From: Photobacterium kagoshimensis
GTDB taxonomy: Bacteria; Pseudomonadota; Gammaproteobacteria; Enterobacterales; Vibrionaceae
DNA length: 64,000 nt
Assembly: GCF_050337045.1 (NCBI RefSeq)
Contig: NZ_JAKJSO010000008.1
Location: 434,001 to 498,000 of the forward strand
Direction: 5' to 3'
Shown here one piece after another: positions 1 to 9,076 of this stretch. Position 1 is the first letter of the stretch. Every line of letters starts with the position of its first letter. The notes under the pieces are model-generated. The model was not told the DNA's origin. It saw only the letters and a program-made list of their open reading frames with translations, and did no database searches. The translations under genes were made by a program, and so were the position numbers.

Positions 1-2
1 AT

Positions 3-650
3 AACTGGCTGCTTCCTGCGGTTATCGACGAACTTGGACCTTACGAGTTAAATAACTTCTTATATGAAAACTCGTATGCCCTTAGATACCTTGATGAAGA
101 AAAACTCAGCTGCCACTTTGATTCTGTAGTAACAACGCAGTTATTTGCATTGAGTGTTTTATTGCCTGTTTCGCCTCACTTAAAGAGCTTTAATCATAAC
201 TGCAAACATCTGCCATTCAACACAAAACTAAATGACTTTAGAGAGCTATGCAAAGCCATTGTCCACACCAATGCAACTGCTGCGCTTTACTTAATCCCTT
301 GTGGTTGGTTTATAGAACCTCATTTTAAAAAATTCTGTATGGGATACTTTGATATCGATGAAGCCTCTTATGCCACTCTTCATGCACAAAGTATCGTTTA
401 TCGTCAAGCCATCGCTGATTTACACCCTTTTGTAAAGTCACAGCTTACAGGCAGAGAACAAGAAGACTCTGGATTACGTCAGGCTCATATCGAAGAACAA
501 AAGCAACACCGAAATGCTTATCTAAGCACACTTTATCCAGACTTGAACGATAACCAATGGCGTCTCTTAGACGATAAATCTCAGGAGATGTATAAGAAGA
601 CCACACAAAAGAACCGACATCAAACCATCTATTTGTATAACCAGAGGTAG
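3..650 (+). CDS. Hypothetical protein, 5' end cut by window edge
   Basis: The frame is open from the first bases of the window to the TAG at 648-650, so the gene begins upstream and at least 215 residues are seen. A TTG at 150 could be called as a start, but the uninterrupted frame before it reads as normal protein (NWLLPAVIDELGPYE...), so I treat the gene as truncated by the window. The visible part is soluble-looking, with aromatic and charged residues and a basic, Gln/Lys-rich C-terminus. There is no signal peptide or membrane segment in the visible part, and I recognise no family. It is followed by a hairpin-rich 3' region ending in a strong terminator at 841-868. Confidence 0.6.
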   Translation, partial: NWLLPAVIDELGPYELNNFLYENSYALRYLDEEKLSCHFDSVVTTQLFALSVLLPVSPHLKSFNHNCKHLPFNTKLNDFRELCKAIVHTNATAALYLIPCGWFIEPHFKKFCMGYFDIDEASYATLHAQSIVYRQAIADLHPFVKSQLTGREQEDSGLRQAHIEEQKQHRNAYLSTLYPDLNDNQWRLLDDKSQEMYKKTTQKNRHQTIYLYNQR

Positions 651-746
651 TGAAGTATAATCGCGCTGTGTTTGCTAGGATTTGGTAGGGTTGATGTTTT
701 CGTCTACTGATTTCCCAACTCCAATTTACCGTTGTGCTGGCTCACG

Positions 747-868
747 ATGGGTCAATTCTGCAACTTGAATGATGAATTGCAACATTGATCCCATGTGTCT
801 TACTACGTAAGACCGCCAACAGGTGTTTGAAACACAAATTAAGCCCAAGCTCATCGCTTGGGCTTTTT
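747..868 (+). ncRNA. Candidate small RNA or structured 3' UTR with four consecutive hairpins
   Basis: Four hairpins follow one another: ATGGG/CCCAT (747-751/790-794) enclosing CAATTC/GAATTG (753-758/774-779); GTCTTAC-TAC-GTAAGAC (797-813); GTGTT-TGA-AACAC (823-835); and the terminator AAGCCCAAGC-TCATC-GCTTGGGCTT plus T-run (841-868). The element lies about 100 bp after the preceding stop codon and holds no open frame of note. It resembles a Hfq-type sRNA or an sRNA processed from the 3' UTR of the gene ending at 650. I do not recognise a named family, and the 5' end is unknown. Confidence 0.4.
841..868 (+). terminator. Rho-independent terminator
   Basis: Perfect 10-bp stem AAGCCCAAGC/GCTTGGGCTT with loop TCATC, followed by a T-run to 868. 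It ends the transcript of the truncated gene or of the hairpin-rich RNA just upstream. Confidence 0.85.
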
Positions 869-899
869 ATTATCCTCTAGCCTGTCACTCAGTCTTAAA

Positions 900-1107
900 A
901 TGAAAAAGCGCTTTCCGTTACTCATATTGTTTATTCTTGGTTTAGCTCAAGCAACAAGCCTCAAAAAACCTATTCCACTAGTTAAAACGCATGAGGGTAT
1001 TTATTAAACGGCAAGGCTATCACCTAATGAGTATTCGATGGTGAGGAGGTATTGAAATTCCTTATGCGAACATTAAACAAACTCGAAAAGAGATCCATTC
1101 AGCGTAG
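900..1107 (+). pseudogene. Remnant of a small secreted protein gene
   Basis: An ATG at 900 opens a 35-codon frame with a clear signal peptide (MKKRFPLLILFILGLAQA) that stops at 1005-1007. In other frames just downstream, fragments continue in protein-like style: LNGKAI, then after two stops VFDGEEV, then EIPYANIKQTRKEIHSA ending at a TAG at 1105-1107. This pattern of one exported peptide followed by short fragments in shifted frames suggests a decayed gene of roughly 65-70 codons. An intact 35-residue peptide is the alternative. The rest of 1108-1326 holds nothing I can identify. Confidence 0.35.
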
Positions 1108-1326
1108 TTCATAGCACCTTGCTCTTTTTGTGCGACAACTTTCTGCAACATGCCTTCTATTTCTCTATCAAACTATGTCGATTATCTCGTTGCTTCTTAA
1201 TTAAATATCACTAAGAAAGCGACCCATTGAGTAAGCCATGAGCCGACACTCAGTAATCACTTTTAGGATTCATGTAGCTAAGACGAAAGAAAATTGAAAA
1301 TAAATCAAAAATTAACAACAACGAAC

Positions 1327-1350
1327 AACGCCACCGAATTCGGTGGCGTT
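1327..1350 (-). terminator. Perfect 24-bp palindrome, probable terminator of rsgA
   Basis: AACGCCACCG-AATT-CGGTGGCGTT is a perfect inverted repeat located 65 bp past the rsgA stop. On the minus strand it is followed by a T-rich stretch (gttgttgttaattttt), fitting a terminator for rsgA; there is no T-run on the plus side. Confidence 0.6.
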
Positions 1351-1414
1351 TATGTTTGAATAACAAGAAGCTAGCGGGAATCTAGAACACCAATAATCTT
1401 GATAATTAAATCGA

Positions 1415-2458
1415 TTAAAAGCCTTTTTTACGCTGACGAGATGCATTTTGAATCGTACTAATCATTTTACCGAAGGCTTTATCTTTGGTGCGTTTTTCAG
1501 CCAAGGTAGCACCATTAAACGCTTGCTCACGCAATAGCTTCTGGTAACTGATAAAACGCCTTTCCGCTAGGGTTCCATCTGCTAATGCAGCTTGAATCGC
1601 ACAGCCGGGTTCGCTGCCATGCTGACAATCAGCAAAGCGGCACTGATCAGCAAGCTCTGTGATTTCGCTAAAGGTATCATTGACCCCTTTTTCGCAATCT
1701 GTCAGCTGCAGTTCACGCATTCCCGGAGTGTCCATCAACAAGCCACCTTGTGGCAGCCACTTTAACGCACGTGATGTCGTGGTATGGCGACCTTTACTGT
1801 CATCTTCACGAATACCTGCGGTGAGCTGAGCTTCAAAACCCATGAGACCATTAACCAATGTAGACTTGCCGACACCAGATGACCCAACCAATGCCAAGGT
1901 TTTGCCTAAGCTACAGTAACCAGACAGTTCTTTAAGGTGTTCTGGGTCTAGCGCATTAATGGCATGTACCATCATAAACGGATCTAAATCTTGAACTTGT
2001 TTACGTTTCTCGTCTGCATCGTTGCACTGATCTTGTTTCGTCAGCACAATCACAGGCTCGACTTCAGCATCTTTTGCCAACGCCAAGTAACGCTCGATAC
2101 GACTCAGATTAAAGTCATTGTTTAATGAACACACCACCAGCAGGCTATCGACATTAGATGCGATCAACTGTGTGTCTAGCTTAGAACCTGGTGCTTTACG
2201 TTCAAACAATGATTGACGCTCTAACAGACGATTAAGTTTCAAATTATCATCAAATAGCACCCAATCACCGACACAGAGCCGCTCACTCTGCGGTGATTGC
2301 ATTAGGCTTGCTTGGCCTTGCTCACTCATCACAATCGCACCGCTACGATGCTGCTCAACAACGCGGCCAATCTGAAACTCAGTCAGCTCTTCAAGTGTAA
2401 GTTGCTGTTGGAAAAATGGACGCCACCCAAGTTGAACTAATGTCGGTTTTGTATTCAT
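1415..2458 (-). CDS. rsgA: Small ribosomal subunit biogenesis GTPase RsgA (YjeQ family)
   Basis: Circularly permuted GTPase that assists late maturation of the 30S ribosomal subunit in the cytosol. An N-terminal OB-fold region precedes the permuted G domain: G4 TKQD at 140-143, then G1 GSSGVGKST at 192-200 and G3 DTPG at 243-246. The C-terminal zinc knuckle C-x4-C-x-H-x5-C is at 273-286. The N-terminus (MNTKPTLVQLGWRPFFQQQL) lacks the basic extension of canonical RsgA and resembles the second RsgA-type paralogue of vibrios (inference), so a housekeeping copy may exist elsewhere. The gene stands alone, with a palindromic terminator downstream. Confidence 0.92.
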   Translation of the reverse strand: MNTKPTLVQLGWRPFFQQQLTLEELTEFQIGRVVEQHRSGAIVMSEQGQASLMQSPQSERLCVGDWVLFDDNLKLNRLLERQSLFERKAPGSKLDTQLIASNVDSLLVVCSLNNDFNLSRIERYLALAKDAEVEPVIVLTKQDQCNDADEKRKQVQDLDPFMMVHAINALDPEHLKELSGYCSLGKTLALVGSSGVGKSTLVNGLMGFEAQLTAGIREDDSKGRHTTTSRALKWLPQGGLLMDTPGMRELQLTDCEKGVNDTFSEITELADQCRFADCQHGSEPGCAIQAALADGTLAERRFISYQKLLREQAFNGATLAEKRTKDKAFGKMISTIQNASRQRKKGF

Positions 2459-2728
2459 TCTCGTTTTACCTTAGGCACACTATGCCTACTCATTTGTGTT
2501 CTAAATTTCAGTATTTGTCACGATTTAACCTAGCAGCCAAAAGTAGCTAAGCCGATAGGCATAATAATAGCGGCAATGCCTGAATGTGAATTGAAAAAAA
2601 ACGACAGTTTACATATGGATTTCAGCATCCTACTCGCCTTGCATTTAATATTGCTAGCAGCAATAAAGATTCCGTCATCATTATTCGCTACACTCCCCCA
2701 ATAAACAGTGTATTCATTTGGATTTACT

Positions 2729-3445
2729 ATGATTTCAGGACATCGTGGTGCGCGAGCGTTAGCACCAGAAAATACCCTTGCAGGGATTAAAAAGGCCGCA
2801 GAATGTGGTGCAACGTGGGTCGAAATGGACGTTCAGTTAAGCGCTGATCGTGTACCTGTTATGATCCACGATAGAACCGTGAACCGTTGTACCAATGGTC
2901 GTGGTAGTGTTGGCAAAATGTCGTTAGACACGTTAAAACAGCTCGATGCTAATGCCAAATTCACTGGTGCTGACAAAGATTTATATAGCGGAGAGCAAAT
3001 ACCGACCCTCGAAGAAGCACTCCGTCTGTGTAATGAACTTAATATTACGATGAACTTAGAAATTAAAATTCACCGTAAATCTGAAGTGCTACCGCTAGTT
3101 GAACAAATTGTAAAAACCGTTAAACAGCTGGATTTCCCACTCGATAAATTGGTGTTTTCAAGCTTTGATCTGGGCGTACTCACTTATTGCAAAACCCTCT
3201 ACCCTGAGGTGCGTCGTGGCCTTATTACATCAAAGAACATACGTAATATGATGCGAAAAGCGCAAGAATTAGCTTTGTATAGTATTCATTACGATCAGAG
3301 CAAACTCACTGAAGGTATGGCAACCAAGATTAAATCCGCTGAGTTACAGTTACATATCTGGACAATGAATGAGCCCGATAAAGCCGCTATGTTCCGCTCA
3401 TGGGGCGTCGATAACATCATCACTGATTACCCGAATAAATTTTAG
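2729..3445 (+). CDS. Glycerophosphodiester phosphodiesterase (UgpQ-like)
   Basis: Cytosolic GDPD-family enzyme, expected to split glycerophosphodiesters from phospholipid turnover into glycerol-3-phosphate and an alcohol. The family signature is complete: HRGARALAPENT near the N-terminus (catalytic His/Arg and metal-binding Glu), EMDVQLSADRVPVMIHD (metal Glu/Asp and second catalytic His), a lysine-containing LEIKIH strand and the C-terminal WTMNEPDKAAMF and NIITDYP segments. The ATG at 2729 places HRG five residues in and has a weak GGA before it; a GTG at 2708 would add seven residues but has no Shine-Dalgarno. There is no signal peptide, so it is the cytoplasmic rather than the GlpQ type. 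Confidence 0.9.
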   Translation: MISGHRGARALAPENTLAGIKKAAECGATWVEMDVQLSADRVPVMIHDRTVNRCTNGRGSVGKMSLDTLKQLDANAKFTGADKDLYSGEQIPTLEEALRLCNELNITMNLEIKIHRKSEVLPLVEQIVKTVKQLDFPLDKLVFSSFDLGVLTYCKTLYPEVRRGLITSKNIRNMMRKAQELALYSIHYDQSKLTEGMATKIKSAELQLHIWTMNEPDKAAMFRSWGVDNIITDYPNKF

Positions 3446-3715
3446 TTCGCTTCGACCTCCCTTTAAGCATACCCACAAGCAACTTGAACGAACTTTGACA
3501 AGATTAGGCTGATGATTGTGCAGCCTAATTTTCAAACGGCAATAAATGACCCACCCATCATCCATTTAAACACATCAGTGAGATAGCACTCACACTGCGT
3601 GATATATATTAAATTCGTTTCAACAAAAGGTTGATATTCATCACCAAAATATTATGTATATCCCCCTACCATAGCGCCCGAAACCATTACATTATTCTAA
3701 TTCGAGCCTTATTCT

Positions 3716-5626
3716 ATGAAAAAGCAGTTACTTACTTCTGCCATACTTCTTGCGTTAAGTGGTACTACATTTGCGGCTGACGGCGATATTACCGATGTCA
3801 CGATTTTGGGCACCTCTGACATTCATGGCCATTTCATGCCTTGGGACTACGCAAGCGACAAGCTAAATATGCGTGGTAGCCTTAGCCAAATAGCAACCAA
3901 AGTGAAGCAAGTTCGCCAAGAGCAAGATAACGTCATCTTGGTAGATGCTGGCGATACGATTCAAGGTAACTTTGTCGAGACATTTAAAGATGAACCTGTT
4001 GATCCTATGATGCTAGGTTTCAACGAAATGTCTTACGATGTATGGGTATTAGGTAACCACGAATTCGATTTCGGCTTAAAAGTGCTAAACCGTTCATTAT
4101 CGCAATTTGAAGGCCAATCATTGGGTGGCAACATTAAACGTGCAGATGGTAACCCTTTCCTTCCCGCTCATACCATCATCGAACGTAACGGCATTAAAAT
4201 TGGTGTTATCGGCATGGATACACCGATGACTGCTGTTTTTGCAGAAGGGACTAACCGTCTTGATGGCATGACATTCACTAATCCATCGCTTGAAGTCAAA
4301 AAAGTGATCAAGCAAATCGACGATAAAGTTGATGCGATTGTGTTAGTTGCACACATGGGGCTAGATAACGAAAACAACATTAAAGACACTGGTGTAACCG
4401 ATATCGCCAATGCCAACCCTGAAATTGATGCGATTGTTGCAGGCCACATGCATACCCGTATCGACAAAGCTGTCGTTAATGGCGTGATCATCACTGAACC
4501 AGACAAATATGGCCGTGCCCTTTCACGCATTGATCTTCAATTTGAAGAACGTGATGGTAAATTTACGCTAGTTAATAAAGACAGCTTTACCTATAAGATC
4601 AAAGGCACTGATTCTGATAAGAAGATGGAAAGCCTTTACGCCCCGTATCACAAGCGCTTACGTGAAAATGCTAACCGTGTAGTGGCAGAACTTACTGGGA
4701 CTGATCTGGTACCAGAAAACGAAATCAAAGGCATTCCACAGGTTCACATTCAAGACACTGGCATTAGTGCGCTATACCAAGAAGCCAGCATGCACTACGC
4801 GCCAATGGCAAACGTGATTGCACTGCAAATCGATAACGACAAAGCTGAGCTAGATGTGGGCCAAATCAAAGCCAAAGACATTGCTTACAACTACCAATAC
4901 GCTGGCGGTGAAATCACTGTTTATGAAATGACAGGTAAAGAGCTGAAAACCTACATGGAATGGTCGGCTGGCTACTTTAACAGCGTGAAAGACGGCGATG
5001 TTACTTATAGCTTTAACCCTGAGCGCCGCGCATCAAAATACTCCACCAACGACTTCTTTGCTGGTGTCACTTACACCATCGATTTAACTGAGCCTGCTGG
5101 TAAGCGTATTAAAGATCTGAAGTTTGCTGATAACAGTATGATCACAGATACTACACCGATTCGCCTTGGCATGAATAGTTACCGCATGGGCCACTTAACC
5201 AAAGCAGGTGGCGTATTGGAAGGTCGTAAATTCCCTGTTCTTTTTGATACTGAAGAAAAGTTTGGCGAAGAAGACGGTACAATTCGTAACTTAACCATCA
5301 AATACTTAACTGACGTTAAGCATGGTCAATACGAAGGTAAACCCATGCATCGCTGGCATTTAGCAGGACTAACGGGGTTTGAAAAAGAAGCGAAAGTCGT
5401 TAAAGATCTTGTGAATAGTGGCAAAATCTCAGTACCAACCAGTGACGATGGTCGTTATACCAATGTGGCTGCTATCAATGTAAAAGATAAAATCTTTAGC
5501 AGCAAAGCCAGCATGGAAAAAGCGCTAGCGGGCTTACAACAAACGATTAAAACAGCGAAAACAGACGTTGAGAAGCAAGCAGCTCAGCGTGATATCGTTC
5601 TAATCGAAAACTTGAATAGCTTTTAA
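3716..5626 (+). CDS. Periplasmic bifunctional metallophosphatase/5'-nucleotidase (UshA family)
   Basis: Exported enzyme that should hydrolyse nucleotides (5'-nucleotidase, possibly 2',3'-cyclic phosphodiesterase) for phosphate and nucleoside scavenging. A signal peptide with cleavage after TTFA (about residue 20) is followed by the calcineurin-like metallophosphatase domain: DIHG at 35-38, DAGDT at 77-81, GNHEFD at 113-118, then AHMG and GHMHTR. A C-terminal 5'-nucleotidase substrate domain covers about 330-560. At 636 residues it is longer than E. coli UshA, with a helical tail. The gene stands alone, 270 bp after the phosphodiesterase, with a shared terminator downstream. Substrate preference cannot be read from sequence. 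Confidence 0.88.
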   Translation: MKKQLLTSAILLALSGTTFAADGDITDVTILGTSDIHGHFMPWDYASDKLNMRGSLSQIATKVKQVRQEQDNVILVDAGDTIQGNFVETFKDEPVDPMMLGFNEMSYDVWVLGNHEFDFGLKVLNRSLSQFEGQSLGGNIKRADGNPFLPAHTIIERNGIKIGVIGMDTPMTAVFAEGTNRLDGMTFTNPSLEVKKVIKQIDDKVDAIVLVAHMGLDNENNIKDTGVTDIANANPEIDAIVAGHMHTRIDKAVVNGVIITEPDKYGRALSRIDLQFEERDGKFTLVNKDSFTYKIKGTDSDKKMESLYAPYHKRLRENANRVVAELTGTDLVPENEIKGIPQVHIQDTGISALYQEASMHYAPMANVIALQIDNDKAELDVGQIKAKDIAYNYQYAGGEITVYEMTGKELKTYMEWSAGYFNSVKDGDVTYSFNPERRASKYSTNDFFAGVTYTIDLTEPAGKRIKDLKFADNSMITDTTPIRLGMNSYRMGHLTKAGGVLEGRKFPVLFDTEEKFGEEDGTIRNLTIKYLTDVKHGQYEGKPMHRWHLAGLTGFEKEAKVVKDLVNSGKISVPTSDDGRYTNVAAINVKDKIFSSKASMEKALAGLQQTIKTAKTDVEKQAAQRDIVLIENLNSF

Positions 5627-5714
5627 TAAGTAGCATTTTATCAAGTTGTATTTTATTGAGTTGAAATAAGCTGACGCTTTTCAAGCGAGAGCCTTAGCAA
5701 CCGATTAAACACAT

Positions 5715-5749
5715 AAAAATCCCCGTCACTAAACAGTGCGGGGATTTTT
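5715..5749. terminator. Bidirectional terminator between nucleotidase and ald
   Basis: AAAAATCCCCG ... CGGGGATTTTT forms a strong hairpin with A-run and T-run on opposite sides, between two convergent genes, so it can serve both. Confidence 0.85.
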
Positions 5750-5781
5750 TATATTTAATTTTTACTCTTTATTATTGCCGA

Positions 5782-6897
5782 TTACGCAATAGCAACTTCT
5801 GGTGCGACGTATGGCATATCTAATGCCTCAGAAACTTCTTCACAAGTAATCTGACCACGGTACACATTCAAGCCGTTTAGCAGATGCTTATCATCTTGTA
5901 GTGCTTGTTTGTAGCCTTTGTCTGCTAGTTGAAGAATGTATGGCAGCGTTACATTGTTCAGTGCAAACGTTGAAGTACGTGCAACCGCACCTGGCATGTT
6001 AGCTACACAGTAGTGAACAACGTCATCAACAATGTATGTTGGGTCACTGTGCGTGGTGGCGTGCGATGTTTCAACACAACCCCCTTGGTCGATAGCAACA
6101 TCTACAATTGCAGCACCAGGTTTCATCGCTTTAATCATTTCAGCAGTAACCAGTTTTGGTGCTGCTGCGCCTGCTACCAGTACACCACCGATAACAAGAT
6201 CCGCTTCTAGTACGTGTTTTTCAATCGCATCTTTGGTTGAGTAAACACACTGAACGTCACCGCCAAACTGCGCATCTAACTGGCGCAGTACATCGATATT
6301 ACGGTCAAGCACTACAACGTTTGCACGTAAGCCAACCGCCATTTGTGCTGCATTTGCACCAACTACACCACCACCGATAATCACTACTTTTGCAGGCTCT
6401 ACACCAGGTACGCCACCTAGTAGCATGCCGCGGCCGCCTTTTGATTTTTCTAGGGCAAAAGCACCGGCTTGAATAGACATACGACCAGCAACTTCAGACA
6501 TAGGTGCAAGAAGCGGTAGACGGCCTTGGTTATCAGTTACTGTTTCGTAAGCGATACATACCGCTTTACTGTTAATAAGATCAATCGTTTGTTCTGGATC
6601 TGGGGCAAGGTGAAGGTAAGTAAATAGGATTTGACCTTCGCGGAGCATCGCACGCTCAACAGCCTGCGGTTCTTTAACTTTAACAATCATTTCAGCTTCA
6701 GCGAAAACATCTGTAGCTGTTGGCAGAATTTGTGCGCCTGCATCGATATAGTCTTGATCACTAAAACCGATACCGGAACCCGCTAGCGTTTCTACATATA
6801 CTTTATGGCCATGCGCTACTGCTTCACTTACAGATGCTGGAACCATACCCACACGGTATTCATGAACTTTAATTTCCTTAGGTACGCCAATAATCAT
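5782..6897 (-). CDS. ald: Alanine dehydrogenase
   Basis: NAD-dependent enzyme converting L-alanine to pyruvate and ammonium, and back, in the cytosol. At 371 residues it has the family's normal length. Substrate residues R15 (EYRVGMVP), K75 (VKVKEP) and H96 (YLHLA) are in place, the Rossmann motif GGGVVG is at 175-180, and VDVAIDQGG carries the catalytic aspartate. The neighbours are not part of an operon with it. The long 664-bp upstream region suggests substantial transcriptional control; Lrp is a plausible regulator from family knowledge, but no site was identified. Confidence 0.96.
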   Translation of the reverse strand: MIIGVPKEIKVHEYRVGMVPASVSEAVAHGHKVYVETLAGSGIGFSDQDYIDAGAQILPTATDVFAEAEMIVKVKEPQAVERAMLREGQILFTYLHLAPDPEQTIDLINSKAVCIAYETVTDNQGRLPLLAPMSEVAGRMSIQAGAFALEKSKGGRGMLLGGVPGVEPAKVVIIGGGVVGANAAQMAVGLRANVVVLDRNIDVLRQLDAQFGGDVQCVYSTKDAIEKHVLEADLVIGGVLVAGAAAPKLVTAEMIKAMKPGAAIVDVAIDQGGCVETSHATTHSDPTYIVDDVVHYCVANMPGAVARTSTFALNNVTLPYILQLADKGYKQALQDDKHLLNGLNVYRGQITCEEVSEALDMPYVAPEVAIA

Positions 6898-7497
6898 CTT
6901 TAGTTTCCTTGCTGCCTTGTTTAAAAGTTATATACACAATAAAGAAAAAAACTTGGAATGTGGCACTAAATTTTAACCATTAGGCAACAAATGAAACTGG
7001 GATTTTATTCCACAGCAGTATGATCAACCAAGTTTGAAGTCAGTCACACAAGAAAAAACCACCTTAAAGCAACAAACCAGACCAGATGACCAGGCTTGAA
7101 CAATAAACCAGACACTAAAACCACCAATAAGGTATTATTTGGCATTAACCACCTTTATATAATGCTATTTTTTTGTCTTTTTATCGGTCTAATCACACTA
7201 TTAGAAGAATAATATTGCGCATAACTGCCACACCAAGCTAGTGAACATGCTTAGCTGTAACTTACATATAAGTGTCAAATAGTAATAAGCCTTTTCATAT
7301 TATTAACAAATAATCTCAATAGGTAATTGACGTTCAATGAATACAAATCAAAGCGGTATCATAGGATGATAACCTGTATCCTTGTTAAACATCACCGACA
7401 CCATTCCCTTGGCGCATAACAGTTCAGCAAGCCAGCTCAGGAAAGAACAAAAATCTACCCACATTAAAGGCTTCAACATTTTTCCTCACACATAAAA
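6898..7497. other. Long intergenic region upstream of ald
   Basis: No gene or known RNA is visible in about 600 bp. The stretch is AT-rich and contains a direct repeat AAACCAGAC at 7074-7082 and 7105-7113, 31 bp apart (about three helical turns), which could bind a regulator of ald. Otherwise I see nothing specific. Confidence 0.3.
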
Positions 7498-7526
7498 AAA
7501 CCACCGCGATAAATCAGCAGTGGTTT
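7498..7526 (-). terminator. Terminator of the 7562-8917 minus-strand cluster
   Basis: AAACCAC/GTGGTTT stem with a T-run (TTTTTTATG) on the minus strand, 35 bp past the stop of the small gene ending at 7562. Confidence 0.7.
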
Positions 7527-7561
7527 CTATTTAAGACTGTTTTATAAAAAGCAATGAATGC

Positions 7562-7828
7562 TTACTCGTCAAAATCCCAAGGCATGTCAGGTAACGAGTC
7601 TAGGTTTTCACTATAGCGCTTCAGATCGAAAGTGCCTTCGTTCTTTGCTACATCAAACACTTCCACAGAAAGCGCACAGGCAATCATTTCTAATGCTTCT
7701 TCACGCGGTGTGCCTGTCATCACTAAGCGCATCAATGTTTCTTTTACTTTTACTGGGTTACCTTCAGCCAATTGATTCTCAACGGCTTCAACAAGCATTT
7801 CGCCTGTCATAATGTCTTCGTTTTGCAT
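7562..7828 (-). CDS. Conserved small acidic protein of unknown function
   Basis: An 88-residue soluble protein, MQNEDIMTGEMLVEAVENQLAEG at its start, predicted helical with an acidic, Trp-containing tail (DMPWDFDE). A longer frame from 7906 would overlap the end of the neighbouring lipoprotein gene, so I chose the internal ATG at 7828, which leaves a 43-bp gap. I believe close relatives occur across Vibrionaceae but know no function. It may be co-transcribed with the lipoprotein and HAD genes upstream. A small inverted repeat CCCCTTAATATGGGG sits just before the start (7844-7858). Confidence 0.7.
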   Translation of the reverse strand: MQNEDIMTGEMLVEAVENQLAEGNPVKVKETLMRLVMTGTPREEALEMIACALSVEVFDVAKNEGTFDLKRYSENLDSLPDMPWDFDE

Positions 7829-7871
7829 ACTTCGCCTATAACTCCCCTTAATATGGGGCAGATAGTCACAC

Positions 7872-8237
7872 TTAGAGTCCACGGCCAGCACGGCTGCTAC
7901 GTCCATTCATATAATCTTGTCGAAACGTCCAGTCCAAACGATCACAAATCCCACGATATGGCTCTTGCTTTATACCGAGCATTACCGCATTTTGTGAACA
8001 ATATTCCGAACGTCCCAACTCATAGCCGTCACTATAGGCTTGATAGCCAGTAGCTTGCAATGACTTAGTTGTATCCCGCCCTTGTAAGTTACTTTCTGAA
8101 TCTTTTAGCATCCCTGCAATTGCCACTTCATAGCCATATTCTTTCCACTCGTTGTCATCGTTAAATGCGAGCTGGGGCTGTAAAGCACACCCCGAAAGTA
8201 ACATGCCCACGAATATGGGCAGCAGCCATTTGTTCAT
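7872..8237 (-). CDS. Putative lipoprotein, DUF2799-like
   Basis: A 121-residue outer-envelope lipoprotein: MNKWLLPIFVGMLLSGC is a typical lipoprotein signal with the lipobox LLSGC (Cys17). The mature part carries GY-x-A-Y-x-DGY-x-LG and the YRGICDRLDWTFRQDYMNG segment typical of DUF2799 proteins (family call from pattern, moderate certainty). The start at 8237 is preceded by AAGGAGA at good distance; the in-frame ATG at 8273 would overlap the HAD gene's stop and disrupt the signal. Function unknown. Confidence 0.75.
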   Translation of the reverse strand: MNKWLLPIFVGMLLSGCALQPQLAFNDDNEWKEYGYEVAIAGMLKDSESNLQGRDTTKSLQATGYQAYSDGYELGRSEYCSQNAVMLGIKQEPYRGICDRLDWTFRQDYMNGRSSRAGRGL

Positions 8238-8272
8238 ACCTTCTCCTTGTAATATGATGCGCATTGATACCA

Positions 8273-8917
8273 TTACGCAATCATGCGGTTAAGCAGCACT
8301 TGCGCTTCTTCCATCGATGAAAATGAATCATGAACGTCTACGTTCCATTGCGGCAGTTCAGGGTTCACCAAAATTGTTGGCAAACCTGCAGATAGTGAAG
8401 AAGTGATCCCCGTAAGGCTGTCTTCTACTGCTATCACACGATCGGGTTGCTCATTTAATTGCTTACAAGCCAATTGATAAATCTCTGGAGACGGCTTGTT
8501 ATTCGCGACATCTTGCCCTGTAACCACCCCGTCAAATAGCGACAACCAGCCTAAGCGCTCTAAAATGCCTTCTACATATTCTCGCGGTGAGCCAGTCACG
8601 ACCATTAACGGGCACTGACCATGCAACTGCTTGAGTGCATTATCTACACCTGGCATTGCTGGGATATGCCCTTTTTGCAGCATTTCGCGGGTTAGCGCTT
8701 CCATATCATGCAAAATATGATGGATTTCTTGAGTCAATGAAAATTGATTTTTCATCTCTGCCGCAACTTTAGGCCAAGGCAGCCCTGCGTAATGCGATAA
8801 AAATTGAGGTTGTGAAATATCGCCCCCTACAGAGGCAAGATAGTTAGACCAATTCTGTGCGTGGAAAACTTCTGAATCTATCAATGTACCATCAAAATCG
8901 AAACAAATAGCCTGCAT
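8273..8917 (-). CDS. HAD-superfamily phosphatase, beta-phosphoglucomutase-like subfamily
   Basis: A 214-residue hydrolase of the HAD IA group. Motif I DFDGTLID (Asp7 nucleophile, Asp9 acid/base), motif II VVTGSPREY, motif III lysine in NNKPSPEIY and motif IV VEDSLTGI are all present, with a helical cap between about residues 15 and 85. Such enzymes dephosphorylate sugar phosphates or other small metabolites; the substrate cannot be inferred here. It is the first gene of a minus-strand run with the lipoprotein and the 88-residue protein. Confidence 0.88.
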   Translation of the reverse strand: MQAICFDFDGTLIDSEVFHAQNWSNYLASVGGDISQPQFLSHYAGLPWPKVAAEMKNQFSLTQEIHHILHDMEALTREMLQKGHIPAMPGVDNALKQLHGQCPLMVVTGSPREYVEGILERLGWLSLFDGVVTGQDVANNKPSPEIYQLACKQLNEQPDRVIAVEDSLTGITSSLSAGLPTILVNPELPQWNVDVHDSFSSMEEAQVLLNRMIA

Positions 8918-9030
8918 ACATTCGCCTTATCATTATGGTTTTAGTTATCTTTAGCATCACTCACATAAAAGTATAACGGAACTCAGCTAACGAAATCTTG
9001 CTGACCGCGTAAATAGAAGGAAAAATAGAA

Positions 9031-9059
9031 AAACCACGGCCGATGACACACCGTGGTTT
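9031..9059 (-). terminator. Terminator of the arsJ operon
   Basis: AAACCACGG ... CCGTGGTTT hairpin followed on the minus strand by a T-rich tail (ttctatttttcc), 18 bp past the arsJ stop. Confidence 0.8.
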
Positions 9060-9076
9060 GTTATGTAGTAGCGTTA

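Noticed and set aside
786..809. TGATCC ... CGTA resembling a second RpoE/ChrR-type promoter
   Set aside because: The spacer is 14 bases instead of 16, and the boxes fall inside stems of the hairpin-rich RNA; probably chance.
4168..4530. Long open frame on the minus strand inside the 5'-nucleotidase gene
   Set aside because: Antisense shadow of a clear UshA-type gene; no ribosome site and no family-like sequence.
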